Of a DNA stretch of 64,000 bases, positions 56,673 to 64,000 are shown piece after piece (position 1 is the first letter of the stretch; each line of letters starts with the position of its first letter). The notes beneath the pieces are model-generated. The model saw only the letters and a program-made list of their open reading frames with translations. It was not told the origin of the DNA and did no database searches. Location of the stretch: assembly GCF_019145375.1 (NCBI RefSeq), contig NZ_JAHSTX010000001.1, positions 3,013,001-3,077,000 of the forward strand, written 5' to 3'. The DNA is from Pseudomonas triticicola. Its GTDB lineage: Bacteria > Pseudomonadota > Gammaproteobacteria > Pseudomonadales > Pseudomonadaceae. The translations under genes were made by a program, and so were the position numbers.

Positions 56673-57638
56673 TCAGTCCTTGGGGTCGTAGACGCGACGC
56701 ACCAGAAAAACCGGTCGGCGTTTGGATTCGATATAGGTGCGGCCGAGGTATTCGCCGAGTACGCCAATGCCGATCAATTGCAGACCGCCAAGGAACGTGA
56801 CCGCGACCATCAGCGAGGCATAACCGGGCAAGTCGACGCCGTGGATCAGTGTGCGCAGGACAATGAACATGGCGAACGCAAACGACACCAGCGAAACCGT
56901 CGCTCCCAGGTAGGTCCAGACCCGCAGCGGCTCGGTACTGAAACTGGTGATGCCTTCCAGGGCGAAATTCCACAGCCGCCAGCCATTGAACTTGCTTTGC
57001 CCGGCCACGCGCTCGGGGCGCTCGTAGTCGACATGAGTGGTGCGGAAACCGACCCAGGCGAACAGACCTTTCATGAAGCGCCGCGACTCGGGCAGGGTCA
57101 GCAAGGCATCGACCACGCAGCGGTCCATCAGGCGGAAGTCGCCAACGTTCTCCGGCAACGGCTGTTCGGCGATGCGGTTGTGCAGGCGATAGAACCAGTG
57201 GGCCGAGGTCGACTTGGCCCACGTGTCGCTACGGCGGCTGACACGATGCCCCAGCACCACTTCGTAACCTTCGCGCCAGCGCTCGATCATTTGCAAGATG
57301 ACTTCCGGCGGGTCCTGCAGATCGGCGTCGATCGGCACCACGATCTGCCCGGTGGCCATCTGCAGACCGGCCGACAATGCCGCTTCCTTACCAAAGTTGC
57401 GACTCAGGTCGACGATGCGCAGACGCGAGTCTTGCCGCTGCCGTTCAAGCAAGCGCTCAAGGGTCGTGTCGGTGCTGCCATCGTTGATGAAGACCAGTTC
57501 AAGATCGATCAGCGCCTGCGTCTGAAAGACCTCGTCGATGCGCGAAAGAAAGCTGTCGAGGCTGTCCGCCTCGTTGAAAACGGGGATCACCAGCGACAAC
57601 GTCACCTGCCCGGCCTGTTGCGTTCCGTGCTCAGTCAA
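56673..57638 (-). CDS. GtrB/DPM-like family 2 glycosyltransferase
   Basis: 321 residues: GT2 fold with VIPVFNEADSLDSF (about 17-30), LVFINDGSTDTTLE (about 49-62), the DxD-like VVPIDADLQDPPEV (about 96-109), QSKFNGWRLWNFALEGITSF (about 208-227) and two C-terminal membrane helices (about 233-255, 265-290). Transfers a hexose from its nucleotide to undecaprenyl phosphate. First gene of the four-gene operon. Confidence 0.92.
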   Translation of the reverse strand: MTEHGTQQAGQVTLSLVIPVFNEADSLDSFLSRIDEVFQTQALIDLELVFINDGSTDTTLERLLERQRQDSRLRIVDLSRNFGKEAALSAGLQMATGQIVVPIDADLQDPPEVILQMIERWREGYEVVLGHRVSRRSDTWAKSTSAHWFYRLHNRIAEQPLPENVGDFRLMDRCVVDALLTLPESRRFMKGLFAWVGFRTTHVDYERPERVAGQSKFNGWRLWNFALEGITSFSTEPLRVWTYLGATVSLVSFAFAMFIVLRTLIHGVDLPGYASLMVAVTFLGGLQLIGIGVLGEYLGRTYIESKRRPVFLVRRVYDPKD

Positions 57639-57912
57639 AGGAGTGCTCTTTTTATAGTTTGTCGGTCATCGAAGTTTTTCGAGGCCATGAGCCGTCCCGT
57701 ATTAAGCAGTAGCCGGCGTACTCGTGCAAGCAGGTCACGGGGTCATATCGGCCAATTCGCCGGGCAGTCGCGGCGCTCTGGGCAGGGTCTTTCAGAAACA
57801 TCCGCGAACGATTGGAAACAAATCCGCGATAGCCAAAAAAACCCGCTGCGCTAGGCTTGCGTCGATGCGCCACACAGGTTGGCGCGCACATCCATCGCAG
57901 GGAGCGAACCCC
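57639..57912. promoter_or_regulatory. Promoter region of the gtr-like operon
   Basis: Divergent with the DUF1508 gene. Contains an AT-rich TTTTTATAGTTTG patch near 57650. No GATC sites were seen, so the OxyR/Dam phase-variation switch known from Salmonella gtr operons is not supported. Confidence 0.4.
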
Positions 57913-58104
57913 ATGTATTTTGAAATCTACCGACAAACCCGAGGCACCCCGAGCACTGGCAAAGGCCAGTGGCGCTGGCGTCTGCGCGCGCGCAACCACG
58001 AGACCGTGGCCAGTGGCGAATCGTATGTGAACAAGGCTGATTGCCTGCACGTGATCAATCTGATCAAAGCCGTACAGGGCGAGACGCCGATCAAAGAAAT
58101 TTGA
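57913..58104 (+). CDS. DUF1508 (YegP-like) single-domain protein
   Basis: 63 residues, MYFEIYRQTRGTPSTGKGQW, WRWRLRARNHETVASGESYV..., one DUF1508 repeat with the characteristic Trp-Arg-Trp-Arg and SGESY. YegP itself has two repeats. The family is small, stress-linked and of unknown function. Start ATG after GGAGCGAACCCC (spacing about 8). Confidence 0.85.
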   Translation: MYFEIYRQTRGTPSTGKGQWRWRLRARNHETVASGESYVNKADCLHVINLIKAVQGETPIKEI

Positions 58105-58237
58105 GCGACGTCCTGTTCATCTGCATAGCGGCACCGTCTGTCGCCCTTCAAAGGGTTTATTTGAATGCTTGTCAGCGGTGTTCATCAAAGGTGCATGTAC
58201 TGCAATTTTTGCTGCCATGCACCCAAGGATTTCAGCC

Positions 58238-58462
58238 ATGTCCCATGAACACCGCTACCTCATCAGTTTTATCGTCGACAACCAGCCGCAAAGCCGCACG
58301 CTGATTCACGATGGCGACACCCTTGATCCGGGTCTCGCTGAAACCCTGGTCAAGACCGCTTTCGCCGAATTGAAGACCGCTTCACTGAGCGACGTCCAGG
58401 TGCAGAAACGCACCAGGCGCGACGAAGGCGACAACGTCCCCGGCCACTATCAGCAGCCATGA
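58238..58462 (+). CDS. Small hypothetical protein, 74 residues
   Basis: MSHEHRYLISFIVDNQPQSR followed by an acidic helix and a basic C-terminus (VQVQKRTRRDEGDN). The ATG at 58238 begins after AAGGATTTCAGCC. A compact alpha/beta small protein in the stress cluster; no family recognised. Confidence 0.6.
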   Translation: MSHEHRYLISFIVDNQPQSRTLIHDGDTLDPGLAETLVKTAFAELKTASLSDVQVQKRTRRDEGDNVPGHYQQP

Positions 58463-58511
58463 GCCGATCCCGGGCCGCCACCATCCATCGATGCTGCGGA
58501 GGTTACGCGCC

Positions 58512-59033
58512 ATGAAATCACTCGCCGCGATCTGCCTTGCTGTCTTGGCTATGAGCGTCCAGCCAGGCCATGCAGACACCATCGACGCCTTCATCGAAGA
58601 GGCGGCACAGCAAAGCCTGTTCCAGCACAACAGTTCGCGCATCGCCTTGGAAAAGGCAACCTTGCCCGAAGTCAAAGCGTTCGCCAGACGAATGATCGCC
58701 GACCATGAGCACTTCGATAAACAAATCAGGCAGCTGGGGCAAAGCCAGCAGATGGCGGTTCCCGCCGAACCCTCGGTGGCATCCAAAGCCAAGCAGCTAC
58801 GCCTTGAATCAAGGGATGACTCCTTCGACCGCATTTACATCGACAGCCAGGCCGAAACCCTTGAGCAAAAGCTGATGCTGTTCAAGAAAGAAGCGCTGTC
58901 ATCACAAAATCCGCAGCTCAAGGCTTTCGCCCAATCCGCGTTGCCGGACATCGAGAAACAGGCAAAAACTGCCCGCGACCTGCAGGAAAAACTCAAACCC
59001 TCCGCTGGCGCACTGAAATCCGTCAACCCCTGA
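58512..59033 (+). CDS. DUF4142 exported protein
   Basis: 173 residues with a signal peptide (MKSLAAICLAVLAMSVQPGH, cleavage after GHA) and a ferritin-like helical DUF4142 domain: AAQQSLFQHNSSRIALEKAT, VKAFARRMIADHEHFDKQIR (about 56-75, an H-x2-F motif) and QAETLEQKLMLFKKEAL. Periplasmic, general-stress associated in many proteobacteria. The ATG at 58512 is chosen because it starts the signal peptide. Confidence 0.88.
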   Translation: MKSLAAICLAVLAMSVQPGHADTIDAFIEEAAQQSLFQHNSSRIALEKATLPEVKAFARRMIADHEHFDKQIRQLGQSQQMAVPAEPSVASKAKQLRLESRDDSFDRIYIDSQAETLEQKLMLFKKEALSSQNPQLKAFAQSALPDIEKQAKTARDLQEKLKPSAGALKSVNP

Positions 59034-59049
59034 CCAACCGGGGGAACAA

Positions 59050-60027
59050 TCAAAGCTGTAATAGAACCACGGCCGCCAGTACGGCAATCACTGCTAATAC
59101 CGCCAGCACTTGGGTCGAAGTCAAGGCCAGCGCCGCGTCCTTTGAGCGGCCGATAAAGCGGCCACGGGTCTGATGCCGATCCGGCTGCGCTTCGAACAGG
59201 TTGTCCGGGTGCTCGTTGTCTTCAGGCTCATTGGTCTGCTGACCGGACCATGCACTTCGCGCCATCAAACGGTCGAGCAGACCGGGCATGACCGACTGGC
59301 CGACAATCGCCTTGATCGTCGACCACCCCAGCCACAACTCTCGCGGTGAATGCTTTACCACACTGAAAATCGCCCGTGCCGCCACGTCGGGGTCGTGAAT
59401 CGGTGGCACCGGTTGGGGACGCTTGGGCAATTTGTTGCGTGCCCAATCGAACTGCGGGGTATTGATCGCCGGCAATTGCACCATGCACACGCGAATATGG
59501 CTGCGCTCATGCAGCAACTCACAGCGCAATGAATCAGTAAAACCGCGCACAGCAAACTTCGCCCCGCAATAGGCGGCCTGCAACGGAATGGCGCGATAGG
59601 CCAGTGCCGAGCCGACCTGGATGATCACCCCTTTGTTGCGCGGACGCATCAACGACAGCGCCGCCAAGGTGCCATGAACCGTACCGAGATAGGTCACCTG
59701 AGTGACGCGCTCGATCTCGGCGGCGGACAATTGTTCTATCGGCGAGAGCACCGTGACCATCGCCGCGTTGACCCAGACTGCCAGCGGTCCGAGCGCGGCT
59801 TCCAGTTGCTGCGCAGCCTCTTGCACGGCGAGCGCATCGGCGATATCGACGCTAACCGTTTCAACCTGAACGCCATACGCTTGCAGCTCCTCTTGCGTGG
59901 CAGCCAGTCCCGCCGGATTACGCGCCAACAGGCCGATGCGGTAGCCGCCAGCCGCAAACCGGTGGGCCACTGCGCGACCCACGCCAGCACTGGCGCCGGT
60001 TATCACTACCAACGGTTGCTCCTGCAT
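59050..60027 (-). CDS. SDR oxidoreductase with C-terminal membrane anchor
   Basis: 325 residues: NAD(P) motif VVITGASAGVGRAVAHRF (TGxxxGxG, about 7-24), catalytic Ser about 137 and Tyr-x3-Lys in AAYCGAKF (Tyr about 150), then a linker and a hydrophobic C-terminal helix (QVLAVLAVIAVLAAVVLLQL). Such anchored SDRs occur in Pseudomonas stress and lipid clusters. Substrate unknown. Converges with the DUF4142 gene. Confidence 0.87.
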   Translation of the reverse strand: MQEQPLVVITGASAGVGRAVAHRFAAGGYRIGLLARNPAGLAATQEELQAYGVQVETVSVDIADALAVQEAAQQLEAALGPLAVWVNAAMVTVLSPIEQLSAAEIERVTQVTYLGTVHGTLAALSLMRPRNKGVIIQVGSALAYRAIPLQAAYCGAKFAVRGFTDSLRCELLHERSHIRVCMVQLPAINTPQFDWARNKLPKRPQPVPPIHDPDVAARAIFSVVKHSPRELWLGWSTIKAIVGQSVMPGLLDRLMARSAWSGQQTNEPEDNEHPDNLFEAQPDRHQTRGRFIGRSKDAALALTSTQVLAVLAVIAVLAAVVLLQL

Positions 60028-60045
60028 GGATCGCCCTCCCGGCGG

Positions 60046-60276
60046 TCAATCAATCGGCCCGATGTTGATCATCAGGTCATCGCCCAGCCCTTGCACCTTG
60101 GCCAGCACGTCCACCGGCGTTTCGCTGGAAAAATGCACGACGTAGCCCATGCCGCTGCCATCTTCTTCGATTGCACTGACCCACGACTCCACCTCGTCAG
60201 CATCCAGCCCCAGCGCTTGGCCGATCTGGTGGTTGCGGTGATCGGAATCGGTTTCGTCCATCGGATAATCACTCAT
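60046..60276 (-). CDS. Small acidic hypothetical protein
   Basis: 76 residues, MSDYPMDETDSDHRNHQIGQ then an acidic middle (DADEVESWVSAIEEDGSG) and a compact beta end. Start at 60276 with GAGGAG upstream; an upstream ATG overlaps that site. Lies 18 bases upstream of the SDR gene on the same strand, so probably in one operon. Unknown family. Confidence 0.65.
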   Translation of the reverse strand: MSDYPMDETDSDHRNHQIGQALGLDADEVESWVSAIEEDGSGMGYVVHFSSETPVDVLAKVQGLGDDLMINIGPID

Positions 60277-60367
60277 AGCAAACATCTCCTCGGGGCTTGT
60301 CCCCTCACTGGTTGCTCAATATGGTCTTAAGGATGGACGCCGAACGTTCGCTGACAGTTCGTTTTTT

Positions 60368-61945
60368 TCAGCCGAGCATCGAGCGCAGCTTGCGCAACAG
60401 ATCCACCGGCGCGTAGGGCTTGGCGATCAATTCGAACTCATTGTCAGCCAGCTCATCGGGCGTCGACTCGTCCGCGCAGTAGCCAGTCGTCAGCAAGACC
60501 TGCGTGACCGGATAGCGCTGGCTGATTTCCCGCGCCAGTGCCAGCCCGTTCATCTCACCGGGCATGACCAGATCGGTGAAGACCAGCTCAAAGTCGCTAG
60601 TCTGTAACATCGCCAGCGCCTCGCTCGCGTCTGCAGCGATGGTGGTGCGGTAACCCTGTTCGGACAGTACGAAGCGCGCCAGTTCAGCAACTTCGGCGCG
60701 ATCCTCGACGATCAGGATGCGCTCCGTGCCCTTGAGATTTTCTGCGGTCTCAGCGGAGCCAGGTGCCGATAGCTGACTGTCATCCGCCGGGAAGAACAAG
60801 CGCACCGTGGTGCCGAGCCCCGGCGTCGATTCGATTTTGACCACACCGCCGGATTGCTTGACGAAGCCGTAAACCATCGACAAACCGAGGCCGGCACCGT
60901 TGCCTTCCTCTTTGGTGGTGAAAAACGGCTCCATGACCTTGTCGAGATCGTCGGCGGCAATGCCCACGCCGTTATCGGCGATCGCGATGCAGACGTAACG
61001 CCCCGCCGCCAGTCCGCCCTGGTGCGGATCGGTCGCGTCAGGGACAACGACGTTGCGGGTCTGCACGGTGATCACCGGCTGTTGCTGCTGCCCCAACGCA
61101 TCGCGGGCATTGGACAGCAGATGATTCAGTGCCATCTCGGCCTGCGCCGGGTCGAGCCGGCAGTTCCACAAGTCCTCGGCCAGTTCGAATCGCGGTTCCA
61201 GATCGGCGGATTCATGCGTCGGCAGCGTAGAGCGCTCAAGCAAGGCATTGAGATTGATCACCCGGCCTTCGAGCCGTTGTCGGCGGGAGAATGCCAGCAG
61301 ATGCTGGGTCAGCAAACGTGCTTTTTCCGCCGCCGCGCGAGCGTGGCCGGCGCCGACCACGATGCGTTGCGGATCAATGCTCGGCCGCTTGGCGGTGTGC
61401 TGGATCAGCTCGATGTAGCCAATCATCACTTGCAACAGATTGTTGAAATCGTGGGCGATGCCACCGGTCAACTGGCCCAGCGCTTCCATGTTCTCGCTGT
61501 AGCGCAAACCGTCCTCGGCGTCGCGTCGGCGGCTGACGTCCATTTGCGAGGCGAAGAAATACACCAGTTGCCCGCGCTCGTTGAATAGTGGCGCGATGAA
61601 CAGCTCGTTCCAGAACGACGAGCCATCCTTGCGATAGTTGAGTACCTCCACGCAGGTTTCGTGTTGATGTTTGAGCGCTTGCTTGACCTGTTGCAAGACG
61701 GAACGATCAGTCTGCTCGCCTTGCAGAAACCTGCAGTTGCGCCCGAGCACTTCTTCCAGCTCGTAGCCGCTGAATTCAAGAAACGCATTGTTGGCAAAAA
61801 TGATGGGATCGTCGGGCTGCGCTGGATCGGTGACAATCATGGCCATACGGCTGACCTGCACCGCCGCGAAAAACACATCTTTGCGTTCTTGCGAAAGGGT
61901 CGCCGCATCGGCGCGGTCGACGATCGGCCTGGATTTTCTGGGCAA
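60368..61945 (-). CDS. LOV-domain blue-light histidine kinase with fused receiver domain
   Basis: 525 residues. LOV/PAS domain about 24-140 with every photochemistry residue visible: Cys71 in GRNCRFLQG, Asn103, Asn113 and Gln134 in [13 protein letters not shown] and FFASQMD. HWE/HisKA-type kinase follows with His165 in [12 protein letters not shown] and an ATP lid (DNGVGI, GLGLSMV). C-terminal receiver with Asp458 in FTDLVMPG. It resembles the LOV-HK-RR photoreceptor of P. syringae. Start TTG 61945 is chosen because GGAGG precedes it by 5 bases; a longer ATG frame is possible. Confidence 0.9.
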   Translation of the reverse strand: MPRKSRPIVDRADAATLSQERKDVFFAAVQVSRMAMIVTDPAQPDDPIIFANNAFLEFSGYELEEVLGRNCRFLQGEQTDRSVLQQVKQALKHQHETCVEVLNYRKDGSSFWNELFIAPLFNERGQLVYFFASQMDVSRRRDAEDGLRYSENMEALGQLTGGIAHDFNNLLQVMIGYIELIQHTAKRPSIDPQRIVVGAGHARAAAEKARLLTQHLLAFSRRQRLEGRVINLNALLERSTLPTHESADLEPRFELAEDLWNCRLDPAQAEMALNHLLSNARDALGQQQQPVITVQTRNVVVPDATDPHQGGLAAGRYVCIAIADNGVGIAADDLDKVMEPFFTTKEEGNGAGLGLSMVYGFVKQSGGVVKIESTPGLGTTVRLFFPADDSQLSAPGSAETAENLKGTERILIVEDRAEVAELARFVLSEQGYRTTIAADASEALAMLQTSDFELVFTDLVMPGEMNGLALAREISQRYPVTQVLLTTGYCADESTPDELADNEFELIAKPYAPVDLLRKLRSMLG

Positions 61946-62141
61946 GTTGACCTCCGCTAAGTGACTCCGTTTCGCTGTGACCATCATCAGCGAGCGAAGT
62001 GCCAAGGCCAGAAGCCGACAGCGCGGGTGTCCGATGAATTGTCGCAGTCCATCGATGGATCCGAATCGCCTCGCTGATTGTCGAAAGCACACCGAGAACT
62101 GCACGCAATATCTGAAATCCGATCCGCCAGGGAGAACCACC

Positions 62142-63131
62142 GTGGATTTGTTGTTTCTAGGCACGTCTGCCGGCGTGCCGACCCGCCAGCGCAACGTCAG
62201 CGCAACAGCATTGATCGCCTCTGCCGGCAAGGGCTGGTACCTGATCGATTGCGGTGAAGGCACCCAGCATCAGGTGCTGCGCACGCCGCTGTCATTGAGT
62301 GAATTGCGGGCGATTTTCATCACTCATGTGCACGCCGATCACTGCCTGGGCTTGCCGGGTCTGCTGGCGAGCACCGGCATGTCCGGACGCACGCGGCCGC
62401 TGGACATTATTCTGCCGGCGGCGCTGCATCCGTGGCTGAGAATGAGCCTGGAAGTGACGCAATCGCATCTGCCCTTCGAGATCAACCTGCACGCTGTGGA
62501 AACGCTTACCGAATGGCGCAACTTCAACGTTCTGGTGCAGACCGTCGAGTTGTCGCACCGCGTGCCGTGTCACGGTTATGTATTTACCGAGTCCGATCCG
62601 GAACCGCGTCTCGACGTGCAGCGACTCGACGCTGAAGGCATCGAACGCGGCCCGCTCTGGGGTCAGTTGGCCCATGGTCAGGACGTGGAGGTTGACGGGC
62701 GGATGCTGCACGCTCGCGACTATCTGCTGAGCGCGCGACCTGATCGGCGCATCATCGTCTGCGGCGACAACGATCGGCCGGCACTGCTGGCAGAAGTGGC
62801 GCAATCGGCGGATGTGCTGGTGCATGAAGCGACATTCGTGCAGGCAGCAATCGACCGCGCTCGTGCCAGTTACGGCCACAGCAGCGCCGCCGCTGTCGCC
62901 GGTTTCGCCGAATCCGCTGGGGTGCGCAATCTGGTGCTGACGCACTTCAGCGCACGCTATCAGGCCAACCCGGCGCTGAGTCCGTCGATCGAAGATGTGC
63001 GCAGTGAAGCGGCGGCGCTGTATAACGGCCAACTGATTCTCGCGCGGGATCTGCAGCGCTATCACCTCGACCGCTTGGGTCATTTGCAGCCTGTGGCAAT
63101 CGAGCGCAAACCTCTGGAAGTCGCGCCTTAG
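62142..63131 (+). CDS. rnz: Ribonuclease Z
   Basis: 329 residues of the metallo-beta-lactamase fold: [15 protein letters not shown] (about 4-18), zinc motif [14 protein letters not shown] (about 65-78), further ligand in [12 protein letters not shown], and [17 protein letters not shown] with HSSAAAVAG near 248. Cleaves tRNA precursors at the 3' side of the discriminator. Start GTG after GGGAGAACCACC. Divergent from the LOV kinase. Confidence 0.9.
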   Translation: MDLLFLGTSAGVPTRQRNVSATALIASAGKGWYLIDCGEGTQHQVLRTPLSLSELRAIFITHVHADHCLGLPGLLASTGMSGRTRPLDIILPAALHPWLRMSLEVTQSHLPFEINLHAVETLTEWRNFNVLVQTVELSHRVPCHGYVFTESDPEPRLDVQRLDAEGIERGPLWGQLAHGQDVEVDGRMLHARDYLLSARPDRRIIVCGDNDRPALLAEVAQSADVLVHEATFVQAAIDRARASYGHSSAAAVAGFAESAGVRNLVLTHFSARYQANPALSPSIEDVRSEAAALYNGQLILARDLQRYHLDRLGHLQPVAIERKPLEVAP

Positions 63132-63141
63132 TTTGATACCG

Positions 63142-63166
63142 CGTCCGCCCGGTTTTCAGGCGGACG
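63142..63166. terminator. Hairpin after rnz
   Basis: CGTCCGCC (63142-63149) pairs perfectly with GGCGGACG (63159-63166). It sits 11 bases after the rnz stop and 12 bases before the stop of the convergent DUF892 gene; no T run follows, so termination is uncertain. Confidence 0.5.
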
Positions 63167-63177
63167 CCGGTGCGGGA

Positions 63178-63687
63178 TTACTTCTTGGCTTCTTTGTCCG
63201 GATCCGCCGAGCGTTCGAGAAACGCGTCGGTCAGTTGCGGCAAATGCTTGAGCAGCCATTCAGCCATGGCCACTTCCTGCGGCAGAATCTGTTCGCAGGC
63301 CTTCTGCGTCTGCGTGTCCCCCGCCGCTTTCGCCGCTGCGATCAGCACGGTATAGCTGGCGACCTCCATGTTCTCGAAAACGTAGCCGGCCATGGCGCCC
63401 TTGATCACTTCATCGCTCATCAAGGAGCCGCCAACAGCCTGACCGAACGCCATCAATTTGCCGCCCAGGTCTTTCATCGTCGAGGATTCACCGCCCAGAC
63501 GTTGCAGGCATTCGTCGATGAGTTTCTGCTGGCCGAGGGTTTCTTCGATGTGCTGATCGATGCGCGCCTTGAGCTGCGGGTAATGTTCCAGACGCTTGGA
63601 TTGTGCCTTGAGCATTTGCTCGGCCTGTTGCTCCATGGCATGGGCATCACGCAGCCAGTCGAGCAGGTTTTCCTGTGGAGTAGCCAT
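63178..63687 (-). CDS. DUF892/YciE ferritin-like protein
   Basis: 169 residues: the helical DUF892 domain with LRDAHAMEQQAEQMLKAQSK (about 12-31, E-x2-x-E metal residues), RIDQHIEETLGQQKLIDECL (about 42-61) and YVFENMEVASYTVLIAAAKA (about 101-120). YciE-type proteins are stress-induced and often next to katN manganese catalase, as here. Start ATG after GAGGACTCGACA. Confidence 0.88.
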   Translation of the reverse strand: MATPQENLLDWLRDAHAMEQQAEQMLKAQSKRLEHYPQLKARIDQHIEETLGQQKLIDECLQRLGGESSTMKDLGGKLMAFGQAVGGSLMSDEVIKGAMAGYVFENMEVASYTVLIAAAKAAGDTQTQKACEQILPQEVAMAEWLLKHLPQLTDAFLERSADPDKEAKK

Positions 63688-63726
63688 TGTCGAGTCCTCT
63701 TCTTGATGATTTCCCAGTGATCAACC

Positions 63727-63757
63727 GGGGCGCGCCGCCTGATGTCCGGCGCGCCCC
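63727..63757. terminator. Strong hairpin after the Mn catalase gene
   Basis: GGGGCGCGCC pairs with GGCGCGCCCC (10 bp, loop 11). It lies just after the stop of the catalase-like gene on the minus strand; no U run follows, so it may stabilise the message or stop transcription weakly. Confidence 0.55.
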
Positions 63758-63764
63758 TCGTGCC

Positions 63765-64000
63765 TTACAAACCAGGCTTGGCCTGCGCGCCGGCGCCCAG
63801 ATCCGCACCGGTGACCGGCTCGCTGTTGGGGTCGGACATGGTGCGCATTTTCATGTTTTCCAGCAGCGCTTCGTCGGCGCTGTCCAGTTGCACGGTGGCC
63901 AGGCCATCGCCGCCGTCGACCGCTGGCGTCGGGGTTTCGACGAACTCCCAATCGTCGCCCTGATTCCACGGGCCGCGCATGCTTTCGGTGCCTTGCGACA
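63765..64000 (-). CDS. Manganese catalase, C-terminal end (partial, cut by right edge)
   Basis: Frame open to base 64000 and ending at 63765. The visible residues SQGTESMRGPWNQGDDWEFV, AVDGGDGLATVQLDSADE and MRTMSDPNSEPVTGADLG match, from memory, the C-terminal tail of manganese catalases (KatN type), including the RGPWNxGxxWEFV element. The catalytic four-helix bundle would lie beyond the window. Neighbouring YciE-like gene supports the assignment. Confidence 0.75.
   Translation of the reverse strand, partial: SQGTESMRGPWNQGDDWEFVETPTPAVDGGDGLATVQLDSADEALLENMKMRTMSDPNSEPVTGADLGAGAQAKPGL

Noticed and set aside
57639..57912. Phase-variation switch upstream of the gtr-like operon
   Set aside because: No GATC sites were found in the promoter region, so the Dam/OxyR mechanism has no basis.

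Overview
The window reads as a chromosomal segment of a Pseudomonas of the fluorescens group. Evidence: GC-rich coding with strong third-position G/C bias; at least nine inverted REP pairs of the type typical of this group (core TGTGGGAGCGAGC); and a gene repertoire with Pseudomonas-like order (rnd, ycgL, a D-2-hydroxyacid dehydrogenase and ycgN close to one another; a FabH-like synthase beside an ECF sigma factor; pxpABC; lpxO; aceK; hrpA). The assignment rests on sequence character and remembered gene order, not on a search.

Layout. 1-5.8 kb is an accessory-looking stretch: a RidA-like gene cut by the left edge and divergent from a DNA-binding-domain-only AraC regulator, then small poorly conserved genes (a HAD phosphatase-like protein next to a VbhA-like antitoxin without a Fic toxin, a DUF6957-like protein, several unknowns) and an XRE-type regulator behind a clear inverted repeat. 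It has no REPs, weaker codon bias and long gaps. From 5.8 kb the core-like chromosome begins: azoR, a LysR gene followed by a frameshifted alpha/beta hydrolase, ppiA, an ABC exporter, a COG3146 acyltransferase, a porin, an ECF sigma/anti-sigma pair, a KAS III enzyme, hrpA, aceK, two DMT exporters, lpxO, cysK, a DUF748 protein, a MoxR-VWA pair, and an MFS-pxpA-pxpB-pxpC operon divergent from a LysR regulator.

36.8-49.2 kb holds housekeeping and RNA-related genes: DUF2937/class II amidotransferase/membrane protein operon, ptrB, a cyclic-nucleotide-binding protein, a spermidine-synthase-like protein, yajD, a SPOUT methyltransferase, ycgN, a hydroxyacid dehydrogenase, the overlapping rnd-ycgL pair, and an eptA-like lipid A phosphoethanolamine transferase. 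49.6-53.4 kb carries an MFS transporter, two LysR regulators and a CHMI-family isomerase.

53.5-57.6 kb is a four-gene gtr-like operon (GtrB-type glycosyltransferase, methyltransferase, GtrA flippase, DUF6311 polytopic protein) probably used to decorate a surface polysaccharide. 57.9-64 kb is a stress-type cluster (DUF1508, DUF4142, SDR with C-terminal membrane anchor, DUF892/YciE, C-terminal end of a manganese catalase) that also contains a blue-light LOV histidine kinase with a fused receiver domain and RNase Z. No rRNA, tRNA, CRISPR array or transposase was recognised.
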